From: Rhizobium sp. CCGE531
Lineage (GTDB): Bacteria; Pseudomonadota; Alphaproteobacteria; Rhizobiales; Rhizobiaceae
Assembly (NCBI RefSeq): GCF_003627795.1
Contig: NZ_CP032684.1
Location: 1,279,001 to 1,343,000 of the forward strand
Direction of reading: 5' to 3'
Length of the DNA: 64,000 nt
Positions within the stretch are counted from its first letter, which is position 1. Each line of letters opens with the position of its first letter. Positions 54,183-63,520 of this stretch are shown piece by piece. The translations under genes were made by a program, and so were the position numbers. The notes beneath the pieces are model-generated. The model was not told the DNA's origin and searched no databases. It saw only the letters and a list, made by a program, of their open reading frames with translations.

Positions 54183-54277
54183 CTGCTGCGGCGGTCGGCT
54201 AGACACTCCCGCTGTGCTAGAGGTCAGCTCCCCATGCTAGCCTTAGGGTCGCGCAACTCTTGAAATATGCGCTGCAA

Positions 54278-54320
54278 TCATGACTTGTGAAATGATAGGA
54301 CCTGTGGAATTCATGACTTG
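54278..54320. repeat. Short direct repeat TCATGACTTG
   Basis: The 10-bp word TCATGACTTG occurs at 54278-54287 and 54311-54320, spaced 33 bp start to start (about three helical turns), directly upstream of the atypical gene beginning at 54351. It might be a paired regulator site or a chance repeat. Confidence 0.3.
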
Positions 54321-54350
54321 GCTGATACTGTGGGCTGGGTTGTGAAAGTA

Positions 54351-55532
54351 ATGAGAAAAAACTTTGTTTTGGTAGGTCTTGCTTTGGGCCTCACCCTTAT
54401 CGCTCAGAATGCAACAGCGAGATTGAGCTATGACGTCCACAGCTTGAAAGATGGTTCTAAGTTCATCATGGTAAATGGTCAGTTCGAAGCTGACGATGAC
54501 TTGACCATATTTCGAAACAAAGTTCTTTCCAGCCATGCGTTTTCCGTTAGTTTCTTCAGTGGTGGCGGAAACGTATACAAGGCCATGGAGTTTGGCCGTC
54601 TGATCCGATCTTTGGGCCTCCAAACCGTGGCTGCGCGAGGCTCGGAATGCGCCTCGGCTTGTTCCTTGGCATTTCTTGGTGGGGTAACTCGTTATGCCGA
54701 GCCGGACGCAATCGGCGTTCATAAATCCTCGTTCGGCGATACCAGGGGAATGAATGTCGAGGACGCCGTTGCGGCCGTTCAGCAGCAAACGGGCGACGTG
54801 ATTTCCTATATGAGCGAAATGGGCGTCGATCCTAGTTTGCTGCAACTTTCCCTCAAATACGACAGCAATGATATGCGTTATTTGACATCGAGCGAAATGA
54901 CACAGTTTCGGGTTACGACGGTTTCGTTCCAAGAAGTTCATGAATCTGAGGCCAAATCGTCGTCTGGCAAAGCCCAGGCACCGATTGCTGATGGTCGCAA
55001 GGCGTCAAAGACGTTGAACGAGGGGCTGCCACTTCTGCAAATTCCTGCCCCAAGAAGCGGCATTGTTCAAGATGACAGTGGGTCGGCGCAATTAAAGACC
55101 AGCCGGGATATGCGCGCCAAGACGATTGCGACTTTTGCGAATGGGAGCAAGCTGCAGATCGCGAAGAGCATCGGTGACTGGTATCGCGTGTCGATCGGCA
55201 AAAAATCCGGCTATATGCGCCAGGCGTCGGTGTGGGTGCGCGAATTTGAAGAAAGACAGCTCGGGAGGCGATACATCGAAATAACCACCGAAAAGTTTTT
55301 AGAGCCTGCAATGTCTTTCGCTAAGCGGTCATTTATTCCAATGGCAGTTCATCTAACCGTACAGGGGAGTTATGCCGTCACAATTGTTGGGACGTACGAG
55401 GGAGATGTTGATTCCCTTGTATTTCAGCCTCTGATTAAAACCAAAAGCATCCCTCCGACCGCTTTCGTCACCTATGGCAACAATTACGTTCGCGAAATCT
55501 GCTGTAGCGCTTCCACCGCGACGGCTAAATAA
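54351..55532 (+). CDS. Exported ClpP-fold (COG3904-like) protein with SH3 domain
   Basis: This 393-residue protein has a signal peptide (about residues 1-23, ending QNATA), then a ClpP/crotonase-like domain with the motif ARGSECASACSLAFLGG, whose Ser lies in the position of the ClpP nucleophile, and a His in VHKSSFG. A Ser/Lys linker and an SH3-type domain follow (about 245-300, with YRVSIGKKSGYMR), then a C-terminal beta-rich region with CC near the end. The base composition is lower in GC than its neighbours, suggesting transfer. GTG or TTG starts slightly upstream are possible. No specific function is known. Confidence 0.75.
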   Translation: MRKNFVLVGLALGLTLIAQNATARLSYDVHSLKDGSKFIMVNGQFEADDDLTIFRNKVLSSHAFSVSFFSGGGNVYKAMEFGRLIRSLGLQTVAARGSECASACSLAFLGGVTRYAEPDAIGVHKSSFGDTRGMNVEDAVAAVQQQTGDVISYMSEMGVDPSLLQLSLKYDSNDMRYLTSSEMTQFRVTTVSFQEVHESEAKSSSGKAQAPIADGRKASKTLNEGLPLLQIPAPRSGIVQDDSGSAQLKTSRDMRAKTIATFANGSKLQIAKSIGDWYRVSIGKKSGYMRQASVWVREFEERQLGRRYIEITTEKFLEPAMSFAKRSFIPMAVHLTVQGSYAVTIVGTYEGDVDSLVFQPLIKTKSIPPTAFVTYGNNYVREICCSASTATAK

Positions 55533-55581
55533 GCGGGTAGACGTGCCCGCTTAATCGTTTTGAAGCTTACGGGCATGCTAC

Positions 55582-56625
55582 TCACATCGGCATCGGATAC
55601 TTGCGATGCACCTGCTCGATCTCGGCCAATACCTCTTCCGGCAGCGTCACATAAGCTGAAGCGATATCGGTCTCGAGCTGCGCCATCGTCGTGGCGCCGA
55701 TGATGACGGAGGCCATGAAGGGCTTGGTGAAGCAGTATGCGAGCGCCAGCTTCGAAGGATCGATGCCGTATTTGGCTGCGATTTCCAGATAGGCCTTTAC
55801 CGGCGGTTCCTGCAGCGGCTGCAGGCGGCCGCCGATGTCGAGGTTGATCGAGCCGCGCGAACCGGCCGGCCGTGCGCCGCCGACATATTTACCGCTGAGG
55901 ATGCCACCGGCGAGCGGCGAATAGGCGAGCAGCCCGACATCCTCGTGATGCGATAGCTCGGCCAGGTCGAGATCGAAATGCCGGTAGAGCAGATTGTATT
56001 CGTTCTGCGTGGTCGCGACGCGCGGCAAGCCCTTCCGCTCGGAAATCGTCAGATATTTCTGGATGCCCCAGGTCGTCTCGTTCGACAGGCCGATGGCGCG
56101 GATCTTGCCGGCTTTCACCATCTCGCCCATCGTCTCCAGGATATCGGTGATATTGGCGGCCACCTTTTCGCGATCCTGGTTGAAGGGATTGTAGCGCCAG
56201 TTCTGGCGGAAGTGGAAATGGCCGCGGCTCGGCCAGTGAACCTGATAGAGGTCGATGTAATCGGTCTTCAGCCGCTTCAGGCTGGCGTCGATCGCCGCGC
56301 GGATATTGGCGGCATCGGCGCCCTGTCCGCCGCGCAGATACTCGCGGCCAGGGCCGGCAACCTTGGTGGCGAGCACGACATCCTTGCGCTTGCCGGTCTT
56401 TTCGAACCATGTGCCGATATATTCCTCGGTGCGGCCTTGGGTTTCCGGCCCGACCGGCGTCGTCGGATACATTTCGGCGGTGTCGAAGAAATTGATGCCC
56501 TTGCTGACGGCATAGTCCATCTGCTCGTGCGCTTCAGCTTCGCTGTTCTGCGTGCCCCAGGTCATCGTGCCCAGGCAAATCTGCGAAACGGAAATATCGG
56601 TACGGCCTAAATTCTTATATTTCAT
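55582..56625 (-). CDS. Aldo/keto reductase, Tas-like
   Basis: This 347-residue NADPH-dependent reductase resembles the E. coli Tas protein. It has the catalytic Asp and Tyr in FFDTAEMYPTTP, the Lys in VLATKVAG and the His in LYQVHWPSRG. The N-terminal MKYKNLGRTDISVSQICLGTM is typical of the AKR superfamily. The physiological substrate is unknown. It is divergent from fabD, with 194 bp between. Confidence 0.9.
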   Translation of the reverse strand: MKYKNLGRTDISVSQICLGTMTWGTQNSEAEAHEQMDYAVSKGINFFDTAEMYPTTPVGPETQGRTEEYIGTWFEKTGKRKDVVLATKVAGPGREYLRGGQGADAANIRAAIDASLKRLKTDYIDLYQVHWPSRGHFHFRQNWRYNPFNQDREKVAANITDILETMGEMVKAGKIRAIGLSNETTWGIQKYLTISERKGLPRVATTQNEYNLLYRHFDLDLAELSHHEDVGLLAYSPLAGGILSGKYVGGARPAGSRGSINLDIGGRLQPLQEPPVKAYLEIAAKYGIDPSKLALAYCFTKPFMASVIIGATTMAQLETDIASAYVTLPEEVLAEIEQVHRKYPMPM

Positions 56626-56819
56626 GGGAGAACCTTGGAGATGGGAGGACGCTGAAACGAAGAAGATCGCGAGAATTTAGGCGCGAACCGAGCGAGCGCA
56701 AGAAAAAAATCATTGCGTTTCGCAGACGCAAAAGCCGTTGGCGACAGGGCTTGCGCTATTGACTCCGGCGCAAACAATGTCATTGGGAAGCAAAACGACC
56801 CTCAAAAGGACGCTTTACA

Positions 56820-57764
56820 ATGACTGTTGCTTTCACATTTCCCGGCCAGGGCAGCCAAGCTGTCGGCATGGGCAAGGACCTTGCCGACAATTTCGCCGAG
56901 GCGCGCGCAGTCTTCGAGGAAGTCGATGAAGCGCTCGGTGAAAAGCTCTCCGACGTCATCTTCAACGGCCCGGAAGACAGGCTGACCCTAACGGCCAATG
57001 CGCAGCCGGCGCTGATGGCCGTGTCGCTGGCCGTCATCCGTGTGCTACAGGCTCGCGGCCTCGACCTGAAAAGCAAGGTCGCCTATGTCGCCGGCCATTC
57101 GCTCGGCGAATATTCCGCGCTTTGTGCCGCCGGCACCTTCTCGCTTACCGACACAGCGCGTCTGCTGCGCATCCGCGGTAATGCCATGCAGGCGGCCGTG
57201 CCCGTCGGCGTCGGCGCCATGGCCGCGATCATCGGGCTCGAACATGCCGATGTCGCCGATGTTTGCGCCGAAGCCTCCGCGCTCGGCGCCTGCCAGATCG
57301 CCAACGACAATGGCGGCGGCCAGATCGTCATTTCCGGCGAAAAGGCTCCGGTCGAGAAGGCCGCGGAGCTCGCGACCGCCAAGGGCGCCAAGCGGGCTAT
57401 CCTGCTGCCGGTCTCCGCACCCTTCCATTCCGCTTTGATGGCCCCGGCCGCCGAAGCGATGCGCGAGGCGCTTGCAGGCGTCGCCAAGGCCAATCCGGTC
57501 GTGCCCGTCATCGCCAATGTCAGGGCTGCTCCAGTCACGGATGCGGATGAGATCGCCAGGCTTCTCGTCGAACAGGTCACCGGTCAGGTACGCTGGCGCG
57601 AGACGGTGGAATGGTTCGCCGCCAACAATGTGACAACATTGTATGAAATTGGCGCCGGCAAGGTGCTGACGGGCCTCGCTCGTCGTATAGATAAATCGGT
57701 CAACGGCATTACCGTCAACAATGCCGCCGATATCGACACGGCGCTCGCCGCATTGCTCGGCTGA
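56820..57764 (+). CDS. fabD: Malonyl-CoA:ACP transacylase
   Basis: This 314-residue enzyme moves malonate from CoA to ACP. The N-terminal FPGQGSQAVGMG and the active-site GHSLGE, with Ser94, are present. The partner His is in SAPFHSALM near residue 202. It starts the fabD-fabG-acpP-fabF cluster; fabG begins 24 bp downstream. An inverted repeat TTGCGT (56713-56718) with ACGCAA (56726-56731) lies about 90 bp upstream. Confidence 0.96.
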   Translation: MTVAFTFPGQGSQAVGMGKDLADNFAEARAVFEEVDEALGEKLSDVIFNGPEDRLTLTANAQPALMAVSLAVIRVLQARGLDLKSKVAYVAGHSLGEYSALCAAGTFSLTDTARLLRIRGNAMQAAVPVGVGAMAAIIGLEHADVADVCAEASALGACQIANDNGGGQIVISGEKAPVEKAAELATAKGAKRAILLPVSAPFHSALMAPAAEAMREALAGVAKANPVVPVIANVRAAPVTDADEIARLLVEQVTGQVRWRETVEWFAANNVTTLYEIGAGKVLTGLARRIDKSVNGITVNNAADIDTALAALLG

Positions 57765-57788
57765 TAGATTAAGGAACGAGGGACACAC

Positions 57789-58526
57789 ATGCTTGATTTG
57801 ACCGGCCGCAAGGCCCTGGTAACCGGTGCATCCGGCGGCATCGGCGAAGAAATTGCCCGGCTCCTGCATAAACAGGGCGTGCTCGTCGGCCTGCACGGCA
57901 CGCGTGTCGAAAAGCTGGAGACGCTGGCGTCCGAACTCGGCGATCGCGTCAAGATCTTCCCTGCCAACCTGTCTGACCGCGACGAGGTGAAGGCGCTTGG
58001 CGCCAAGGCAGAGGAGGAGCTCGGCGGCGTCGATATCCTCGTGAACAATGCCGGCATCACCAGGGACGGCCTGTTCGTGCGCATGAGCGACGAGGACTGG
58101 GACAGCGTGCTGGAAGTCAATCTCACCGCCGTCTTCCGCCTGACCCGCGAGCTGACCCATCCGATGATGCGCCGCCGCTATGGCCGCATCATCAACATCA
58201 CCTCCGTTGTCGGCGTGACCGGCAACCCGGGACAGGCGAACTACTGCGCCTCCAAGGCAGGCATGATCGGCTTCACCAAGTCGCTGGCGCAGGAAATCGC
58301 GAGCCGCAACGTCACGGTCAACTGCGTCGCGCCGGGCTTCATCGAAAGCGCGATGACGGGCAAGCTGAACGACAAGCAGAAGGAAGCCATCATGGGCGCC
58401 ATTCCCATGAGGCGCATGGGCACGGGTGCGGAAGTTGCCTCGGCCGTGACCTATCTTGCTTCTTCTGAAGCCAGCTATGTCACGGGCCAGACGATCCATG
58501 TCAACGGCGGCATGGCGATGATCTAA
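57789..58526 (+). CDS. fabG: 3-oxoacyl-[acyl-carrier-protein] reductase
   Basis: This 245-residue SDR uses NADPH to reduce 3-oxoacyl-ACP. The cofactor motif TGASGGIG is at 12-19, and the catalytic triad is Ser139, Tyr152 and Lys156 (NYCASKAG). The C-terminal YVTGQTIHVNGGMAM matches FabG. It lies 24 bp after fabD. A hairpin follows before acpP. Confidence 0.96.
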   Translation: MLDLTGRKALVTGASGGIGEEIARLLHKQGVLVGLHGTRVEKLETLASELGDRVKIFPANLSDRDEVKALGAKAEEELGGVDILVNNAGITRDGLFVRMSDEDWDSVLEVNLTAVFRLTRELTHPMMRRRYGRIINITSVVGVTGNPGQANYCASKAGMIGFTKSLAQEIASRNVTVNCVAPGFIESAMTGKLNDKQKEAIMGAIPMRRMGTGAEVASAVTYLASSEASYVTGQTIHVNGGMAMI

Positions 58527-58814
58527 AGGGAATTGCTCGTTGGAGGGAACTTTCCCTCCAATAGCATGTTGAGCAACCCGGAGCCGGCTATTTTCTGGCT
58601 TTGCGACGGACTTAAACCGTGTTAAGCGGGCCATGACTGTGAACAGTCGTCCGGAAAATGCAGACGGACTGGGCCGCTTTCAAGGCGCCGGACCGGATCT
58701 CAATGCCGGGTTGAACGGGTTTGCCAGCGGCGTCAGGACAGATGCTGCAGGTTTGAATTAGGGTAGGGATGTCACAAGGCATTCCGATCAGGACATAAGG
58801 TCGAGGAAACCGAC
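58527..58814. other. 288-bp region between fabG and acpP with a hairpin
   Basis: TTGGAGGGAA (58540-58549) mirrors TTCCCTCCAA (58552-58561) with a loop of only 2 bases, so in practice a shorter stem with a 4-base loop. No T-run follows, so partial termination or mRNA processing is more likely than strong termination. The rest of the region probably contains a separate acpP promoter, consistent with the high ACP demand. No gene is seen. Confidence 0.45.
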
Positions 58815-59051
58815 ATGAGCGATATCGCAGAACGCGTAAAGAAAATTGTTGTTGATCATCTTGGCGTTGAAGCCGACAAGGTTGTTGAAAGCGCAAGCTT
58901 CATCGACGATCTGGGCGCGGACTCGCTCGACACGGTCGAACTGGTCATGGCCTTCGAAGAAGAATTCGGCGTTGAAATCCCCGACGACGCTGCCGACTCG
59001 ATCCTGACGGTCGGCGACGCGGTGAAGTTCATTGAGAAGGCCCAGGCCTAA
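58815..59051 (+). CDS. acpP: Acyl carrier protein
   Basis: This 78-residue acidic protein carries the growing acyl chain. The phosphopantetheine attachment site is Ser37 in [11 protein letters not shown], the substrate of AcpS encoded at 185-589. The four-helix pattern and length match AcpP. It stands between fabG and fabF with its own gaps, so it may be transcribed both alone and with the cluster. A strong hairpin with a T-rich tail follows. Confidence 0.97.
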   Translation: MSDIAERVKKIVVDHLGVEADKVVESASFIDDLGADSLDTVELVMAFEEEFGVEIPDDAADSILTVGDAVKFIEKAQA

Positions 59052-59095
59052 TCTTTCGCGCTTTTTGAAGGGGCGGGCTGAAGAGTCCGCCCTAT

Positions 59096-59118
59096 TTCGT
59101 CCGGCGACGCCGGACGAA
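59096..59118 (+). terminator. Terminator after acpP
   Basis: TTCGTCCGGC (59096-59105) pairs perfectly with GCCGGACGAA (59109-59118), loop GAC, followed by GCAATTTTA. A weaker hairpin GGGCGG/CCGCCC precedes it at about 59071-59092. Placed 45 bp beyond the acpP stop, it would limit read-through into fabF. Confidence 0.65.
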
Positions 59119-59165
59119 GCAATTTTATACGCATATCATTATAAAAAGACGGGGGTCTGCGGGCG

Positions 59166-60428
59166 ATGAGACGTGTCGTTATCACGGGTACCGGCATGGT
59201 ATCACCTTTGGGCTGCGGCACGGAGGTGTCCTGGTCGCGCTTGATCGCCGGACATAATGGCGCGCGCCTCGTAACCGAATTCGAGGTCGAGGACCTCCCC
59301 GCCAAGATCGCATGCCGCATTCCGGTTGGCGATGGCACCGACGGCACCTTCAATGCCGATGATTGGATGGAGCCGAAGGAGCAGCGCAAGGTCGACTCCT
59401 TCATCATCTATGGCATGGCAGCTGCCGATATGGCACTGGCAGACGCTGGCTGGCACCCGGCCACCGACGAGGACCAGATCGCCACCGGCGTCATGATCGG
59501 CTCCGGCATCGGCGGCCTCGAAGGCATCGTCGAAGCCGGCTATACGCTGCGCGACAAGGGTCCGCGCCGCATCTCGCCCTTCTTCATTCCCGGTCGCCTC
59601 ATCAATCTCGTTTCCGGCCAGGTCTCGATCCGCCACAAGCTGCGCGGCCCTAACCATGCCGTCGTTACCGCATGCTCGACAGGCGCTCATGCGATCGGCG
59701 ATGCTGCCCGGCTGATCATGCTCGGCGATGCTGATGTCATGGTGGCAGGCGGCGCCGAAGCTCCGGTCTGCCGTATCTCGCTTGCCGGCTTCGCCGCCTG
59801 CAAGGCGCTGTCGACGGATTATAACGATGCTCCGCAGAAGGCTTCGCGCCCCTATGACCGCGACCGTGACGGCTTCGTCATGGGCGAGGGCGCCGGTATC
59901 GTCGTCCTGGAAGAGTTGGAACACGCCAAGGCACGCGGCGCAAAGATCTACGCCGAAGTGGTCGGTTACGGCCTTTCCGGTGACGCCCATCACATCACAG
60001 CACCGTCCGAGGATGGCGAGGGCGCGTTCCGCTGCATGACCTCGGCGCTGAAGCGCGCTGGGCTAACCCCGGCCGATGTCGACTACATCAATGCCCATGG
60101 CACATCGACCATGGCCGATACGATCGAGCTCGGCGCTGTCGAGCGGCTGGTCGGCAATGCCGCGTCGAAGATCTCGATGTCGTCAACCAAGTCGGCAACC
60201 GGTCACCTGCTCGGTGCTGCCGGCGCGATCGAGGCGATCTTCTCCACGCTCGCCATTCGCGACAACATCGCCCCGCCGACGCTCAACCTGGATAATCCGG
60301 AACGCGAAACCGCCATCGATCTCGTGCCGCACAAGGCCCGCAAGCGCGAGATCAATGTTGTGCTGTCGAACTCCTTTGGCTTCGGCGGCACGAATGCGTC
60401 GCTTGTCCTGCGCCGCTATGAGGCATAA
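59166..60428 (+). CDS. fabF: 3-oxoacyl-[acyl-carrier-protein] synthase II
   Basis: This 420-residue elongating condensing enzyme has the catalytic Cys170 in VVTACSTGAHAIG and the two His residues in NAHGTST (about 310) and ATGHLLGA (about 347). The start MRRVVITGTGMVSPLG is conserved. It follows acpP after a terminator-like hairpin. The next gene, mltG, starts 212 bp downstream. Confidence 0.95.
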   Translation: MRRVVITGTGMVSPLGCGTEVSWSRLIAGHNGARLVTEFEVEDLPAKIACRIPVGDGTDGTFNADDWMEPKEQRKVDSFIIYGMAAADMALADAGWHPATDEDQIATGVMIGSGIGGLEGIVEAGYTLRDKGPRRISPFFIPGRLINLVSGQVSIRHKLRGPNHAVVTACSTGAHAIGDAARLIMLGDADVMVAGGAEAPVCRISLAGFAACKALSTDYNDAPQKASRPYDRDRDGFVMGEGAGIVVLEELEHAKARGAKIYAEVVGYGLSGDAHHITAPSEDGEGAFRCMTSALKRAGLTPADVDYINAHGTSTMADTIELGAVERLVGNAASKISMSSTKSATGHLLGAAGAIEAIFSTLAIRDNIAPPTLNLDNPERETAIDLVPHKARKREINVVLSNSFGFGGTNASLVLRRYEA

Positions 60429-60640
60429 TAACGGCACGTAACTTCGAAGCGGGAGCGTTCTCGGCAAGCCTGCGCCCCCGCCTTGAATATTGCCGCGAGT
60501 CCGTAAACCGCGGATGTCCCGTGGCAATGTCTGATCGGTCGAAGTCGGGGCCTGACCGGTTCCGCCTTATCTTCTGAACCTGTTTTTTGCCGCATTGCTT
60601 GGCCAAAGAGCAGGCAATCACAAAAAGGAAGGGATTGCCG

Positions 60641-61855
60641 GTGAGTGATACGAACCAGAGCAACGGAACTCCGAATGGGCAGAAAGGACCGATCATCCCG
60701 AAATCGGCCAATGAAGCCCTGCGTCCGGAGCGTGTTCCGGATCCGCCGAAGCGCTCGCGCAAGGCTCGCAGCCAGATGATCATTTTCCTGAACTTCCTGA
60801 TGACACTGGCGGTTTTCGTCGCTGTTGTCGCAGTCGGAGGTGCCTATTATGCGTTTTCGGCCTATCAAAGCGCAGGCCCGCTGACGACCAATACGAATTT
60901 CATCGTGCGCAATGGCGCCGGCCTCGGTGAGATCGCCAATCGCCTGGAATCCAACAACATCATCACCAATGAGCGCATCTTCCGCTGGCTGACGGCTACC
61001 TATCTCCATGACGGCGAAACCCTTCGCGCCGGCGAATATGAGATCAAGGCCGGCGCCTCCATGAAGGACATCATGGAGTTGCTGAAGTCAGGCAAATCGA
61101 TCCTCTATTCGGTTTCCCTGCCGGAAGGCCTGACGGTGCGGCAGATGTTCAACAAGCTGCAGGCCGATCCCGTGCTGGAAGGCGATCTGCCGTCGGCCCT
61201 GCCGGCGGAAGGCAGCCTGAGGCCGGATACCTATAAGTTCACGCGTGGCACGAAGCGCGCGGAAATCATTCAGCAGATGGCGGCATCGCAGATGAAGCTT
61301 GTCGACCAGGTCTGGGAAAAGCGCGACTCAAGCGTGCAGCTGGCAAGCAAGCAGGATTTCATCACGCTCGCCTCCATCGTGGAGAAGGAAACCGGTCTGG
61401 CCGACGAGCGCGCCCATGTCGCCTCCGTCTTCCTGAACCGCCTCGGCAAGGGCATGCGCCTGCAGTCGGATCCGACTGTTATCTACGGTCTCTTCGGCGG
61501 CGAGGGAAAGCCGACCGATCGTCCGATCTATCAGTCCGATCTGAAGAAGGACACGCCTTACAACACCTACGTCATCAAGGGTCTGCCGCCGACGCCGATC
61601 GCCAATCCGGGCAAGGATGCCCTGGAAGCCGTCGCCAATCCCTGGAAGTCGCAGGATCTCTATTTCGTGGCCGACGGCACCGGCGGCCATGTCTTTGCCG
61701 CCACGCTGGATGAGCACAACGCCAATGTCCGGCGCTGGCGCAAGCTCGTTGCCGAAAAGGGCGAAGACCCCAGCACCATTGCCGTGGACGGTCAGCCGGA
61801 CGACGCTGCCGTTGCCCCCGGCTCGGGTGCCCAGCAGAAGAAAAAGACCAACTGA
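60641..61855 (+). CDS. mltG: Endolytic transglycosylase MltG (YceG-like)
   Basis: This 404-residue inner-membrane enzyme cleaves glycan strands and is thought to end peptidoglycan polymerisation. It has a charged, Pro-rich cytoplasmic segment, one membrane helix (about residues 45-67), a LysM-like domain and the YceG domain with the catalytic Glu in ASIVEKETGLADE. I chose GTG 60641 because GGGA precedes it; an upstream ATG adds 18 residues without a ribosome site. The gene follows fabF, as is common in rhizobia. Confidence 0.92.
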   Translation: MSDTNQSNGTPNGQKGPIIPKSANEALRPERVPDPPKRSRKARSQMIIFLNFLMTLAVFVAVVAVGGAYYAFSAYQSAGPLTTNTNFIVRNGAGLGEIANRLESNNIITNERIFRWLTATYLHDGETLRAGEYEIKAGASMKDIMELLKSGKSILYSVSLPEGLTVRQMFNKLQADPVLEGDLPSALPAEGSLRPDTYKFTRGTKRAEIIQQMAASQMKLVDQVWEKRDSSVQLASKQDFITLASIVEKETGLADERAHVASVFLNRLGKGMRLQSDPTVIYGLFGGEGKPTDRPIYQSDLKKDTPYNTYVIKGLPPTPIANPGKDALEAVANPWKSQDLYFVADGTGGHVFAATLDEHNANVRRWRKLVAEKGEDPSTIAVDGQPDDAAVAPGSGAQQKKKTN

Positions 61856-61964
61856 TCCTTGCCGCGCCTTGGCTTCCATAAGAAGCGCGGCGCGGATTCA
61901 CTTTACATTGGCCCATAATGCGAAGATTTTCGGCGGATTGGGACAGGAACTATCGGAGGCTTGC

Positions 61965-62852
61965 ATGGCATTGCAGTCCATGACCGGCTTTGCCCGGCGT
62001 GAGGGAACGAGCGGTCGCGGTCGCTGGGCATGGGAGCTGCGTTCGGTGAACGGCAAGGGGTTGGATATCCGCCTGCGCCTGCCGACGGGCCTGGAACGTC
62101 TGGAGACCGATATCCGCAAGTCTATCGCCGACGGGCTTTCCCGTGGCAACCTGCAGGTCAGCCTGTCACTGTCAGTCGAAGAGAGCCGCGTCGAGGTCGT
62201 CGTGAACCAGGAAGCGCTGATGGCGGTCCTGGCGCTGCGCGATCAGCTTGGCGGCATCGTCGATCCCGCGCCATTGCGGCTGGAAAGCTTGATGGCCGTG
62301 CGCGGTCTGGTGGAGTTCAAGGAAGCCGTGGAAGACGAAGTGGCGCTTGCCGCGCGCGATGCCGATATCATGGCGGGTCTCGAAACAGCGCTTGGCGATC
62401 TCCGTGACATGCGTCGGCAGGAAGGCGAAGCTCTTGGCAAGGTTCTGCTCGGCCAGGTCGCAACCATCGAGGCGCTGACGTCAACCGTCGAGCTCGATCC
62501 GTCTCGTTCGCCGCAGGAGATTGCCGCGAGACTGGCGACACAGGTTTCCATGCTTTTGGAAGGCTCGTCGGGCTTCGACCGCGACAGGCTGCACGCCGAA
62601 GCCGCTCTTCTTGCGACCAAGGCGGACCTGCGCGAGGAAATCGATCGCCTGAAAGCCCATGTGGCCGCTGCGCGCGATCTTATTTCCAAGGGCGGGCCTG
62701 TCGGACGCAAGCTCGATTTTCTTGCACAGGAATTTAACCGGGAATCGAATACTATCTGTTCGAAGTCGAATGCGGCGGCGGTAACCGCCGCCGGCATCGA
62801 ACTGAAGGTGGTTATCGACCAGTTCCGCGAACAGGTCCAGAATTTGGAGTAG
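61965..62852 (+). CDS. yicC: YicC family endoribonuclease
   Basis: This 295-residue protein starts MALQSMTGFARREG, the YicC hallmark, and ends with the conserved C-terminal block GRKLDFLAQEFNRESNTI and the terminal FREQVQNLE. YicC/YloC proteins have been reported to cut RNA. The start follows GGAGG at 61955. A longer frame overlaps mltG and is not used. It lies 3 bp upstream of gmk. Confidence 0.93.
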   Translation: MALQSMTGFARREGTSGRGRWAWELRSVNGKGLDIRLRLPTGLERLETDIRKSIADGLSRGNLQVSLSLSVEESRVEVVVNQEALMAVLALRDQLGGIVDPAPLRLESLMAVRGLVEFKEAVEDEVALAARDADIMAGLETALGDLRDMRRQEGEALGKVLLGQVATIEALTSTVELDPSRSPQEIAARLATQVSMLLEGSSGFDRDRLHAEAALLATKADLREEIDRLKAHVAAARDLISKGGPVGRKLDFLAQEFNRESNTICSKSNAAAVTAAGIELKVVIDQFREQVQNLE

Positions 62853-62855
62853 GCC

Positions 62856-63518
62856 ATGAAGCCGGCGACATCCACATCCATCCCGATCGCCCGCCGGGGG
62901 CTGATGCTTGCCATCTCCTCGCCGTCGGGCGCGGGCAAGTCGACGATCGCGCGTAACCTGCTGGAGAAAGATGGCGAAGTCAGCCTTTCCGTCAGCGTTA
63001 CGACCCGACAGCGGCGGCCGAGCGAGATCGAAGGCGTGCATTATCATTTCGTCTCGCAGCGCGAATTCGAGCGTCTTCGCGATTCAGACTCGCTGCTCGA
63101 ATGGGCTGAGGTGCATGGCAATTTCTACGGCACGCCGCGCGAGCCGGTAGAGGTGGCGATGGCTGAGGGTCGCGACATGCTTTTCGATATCGATTGGCAG
63201 GGCGCCCAACAGTTGCAGGAGAAGATGCCGGCCGATGTCGTCTCCATCTTCGTGCTGCCGCCGACGATGACGGAGCTGCAATCGCGGCTGCATCGCCGCG
63301 CCGAGGATTCAGAAGAGGTGATCGCCAGACGTCTTGCCAATTCACGGGCCGAGATCGCCCATTGGCGCGAATATGACTATGTCATCGTCAACGATGATCT
63401 GACCCTGGCCTTCAACGCCGTCCAGTCCATCGTCAAGGCCGAGCGCCTGCGCCGCGACCGGCGGCACGGCATGTTCGATTTCGTTCGGGACTTGCTGGAA
63501 GAGACGCCTAAGCTCTGA
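62856..63518 (+). CDS. gmk: Guanylate kinase
   Basis: This 220-residue enzyme phosphorylates GMP to GDP. The P-loop [10 protein letters not shown] is at 21-30, and the GMP-binding [18 protein letters not shown] and the [12 protein letters not shown] segment are in order. It begins 3 bp after yicC, so the two are cotranscribed. It converges with rsmA, with only 2 bp between the stop codons. Confidence 0.96.
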   Translation: MKPATSTSIPIARRGLMLAISSPSGAGKSTIARNLLEKDGEVSLSVSVTTRQRRPSEIEGVHYHFVSQREFERLRDSDSLLEWAEVHGNFYGTPREPVEVAMAEGRDMLFDIDWQGAQQLQEKMPADVVSIFVLPPTMTELQSRLHRRAEDSEEVIARRLANSRAEIAHWREYDYVIVNDDLTLAFNAVQSIVKAERLRRDRRHGMFDFVRDLLEETPKL

Positions 63519-63520
63519 GC

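Noticed and set aside
57045..58634. 529-codon open frame on the - strand
   Set aside because: It is antisense to fabD and fabG, which are certain.
61863..61895. GCCGCGC/GCGCGGC hairpin after mltG
   Set aside because: The loop is long and no T-run follows. yicC is probably cotranscribed or has its own promoter.
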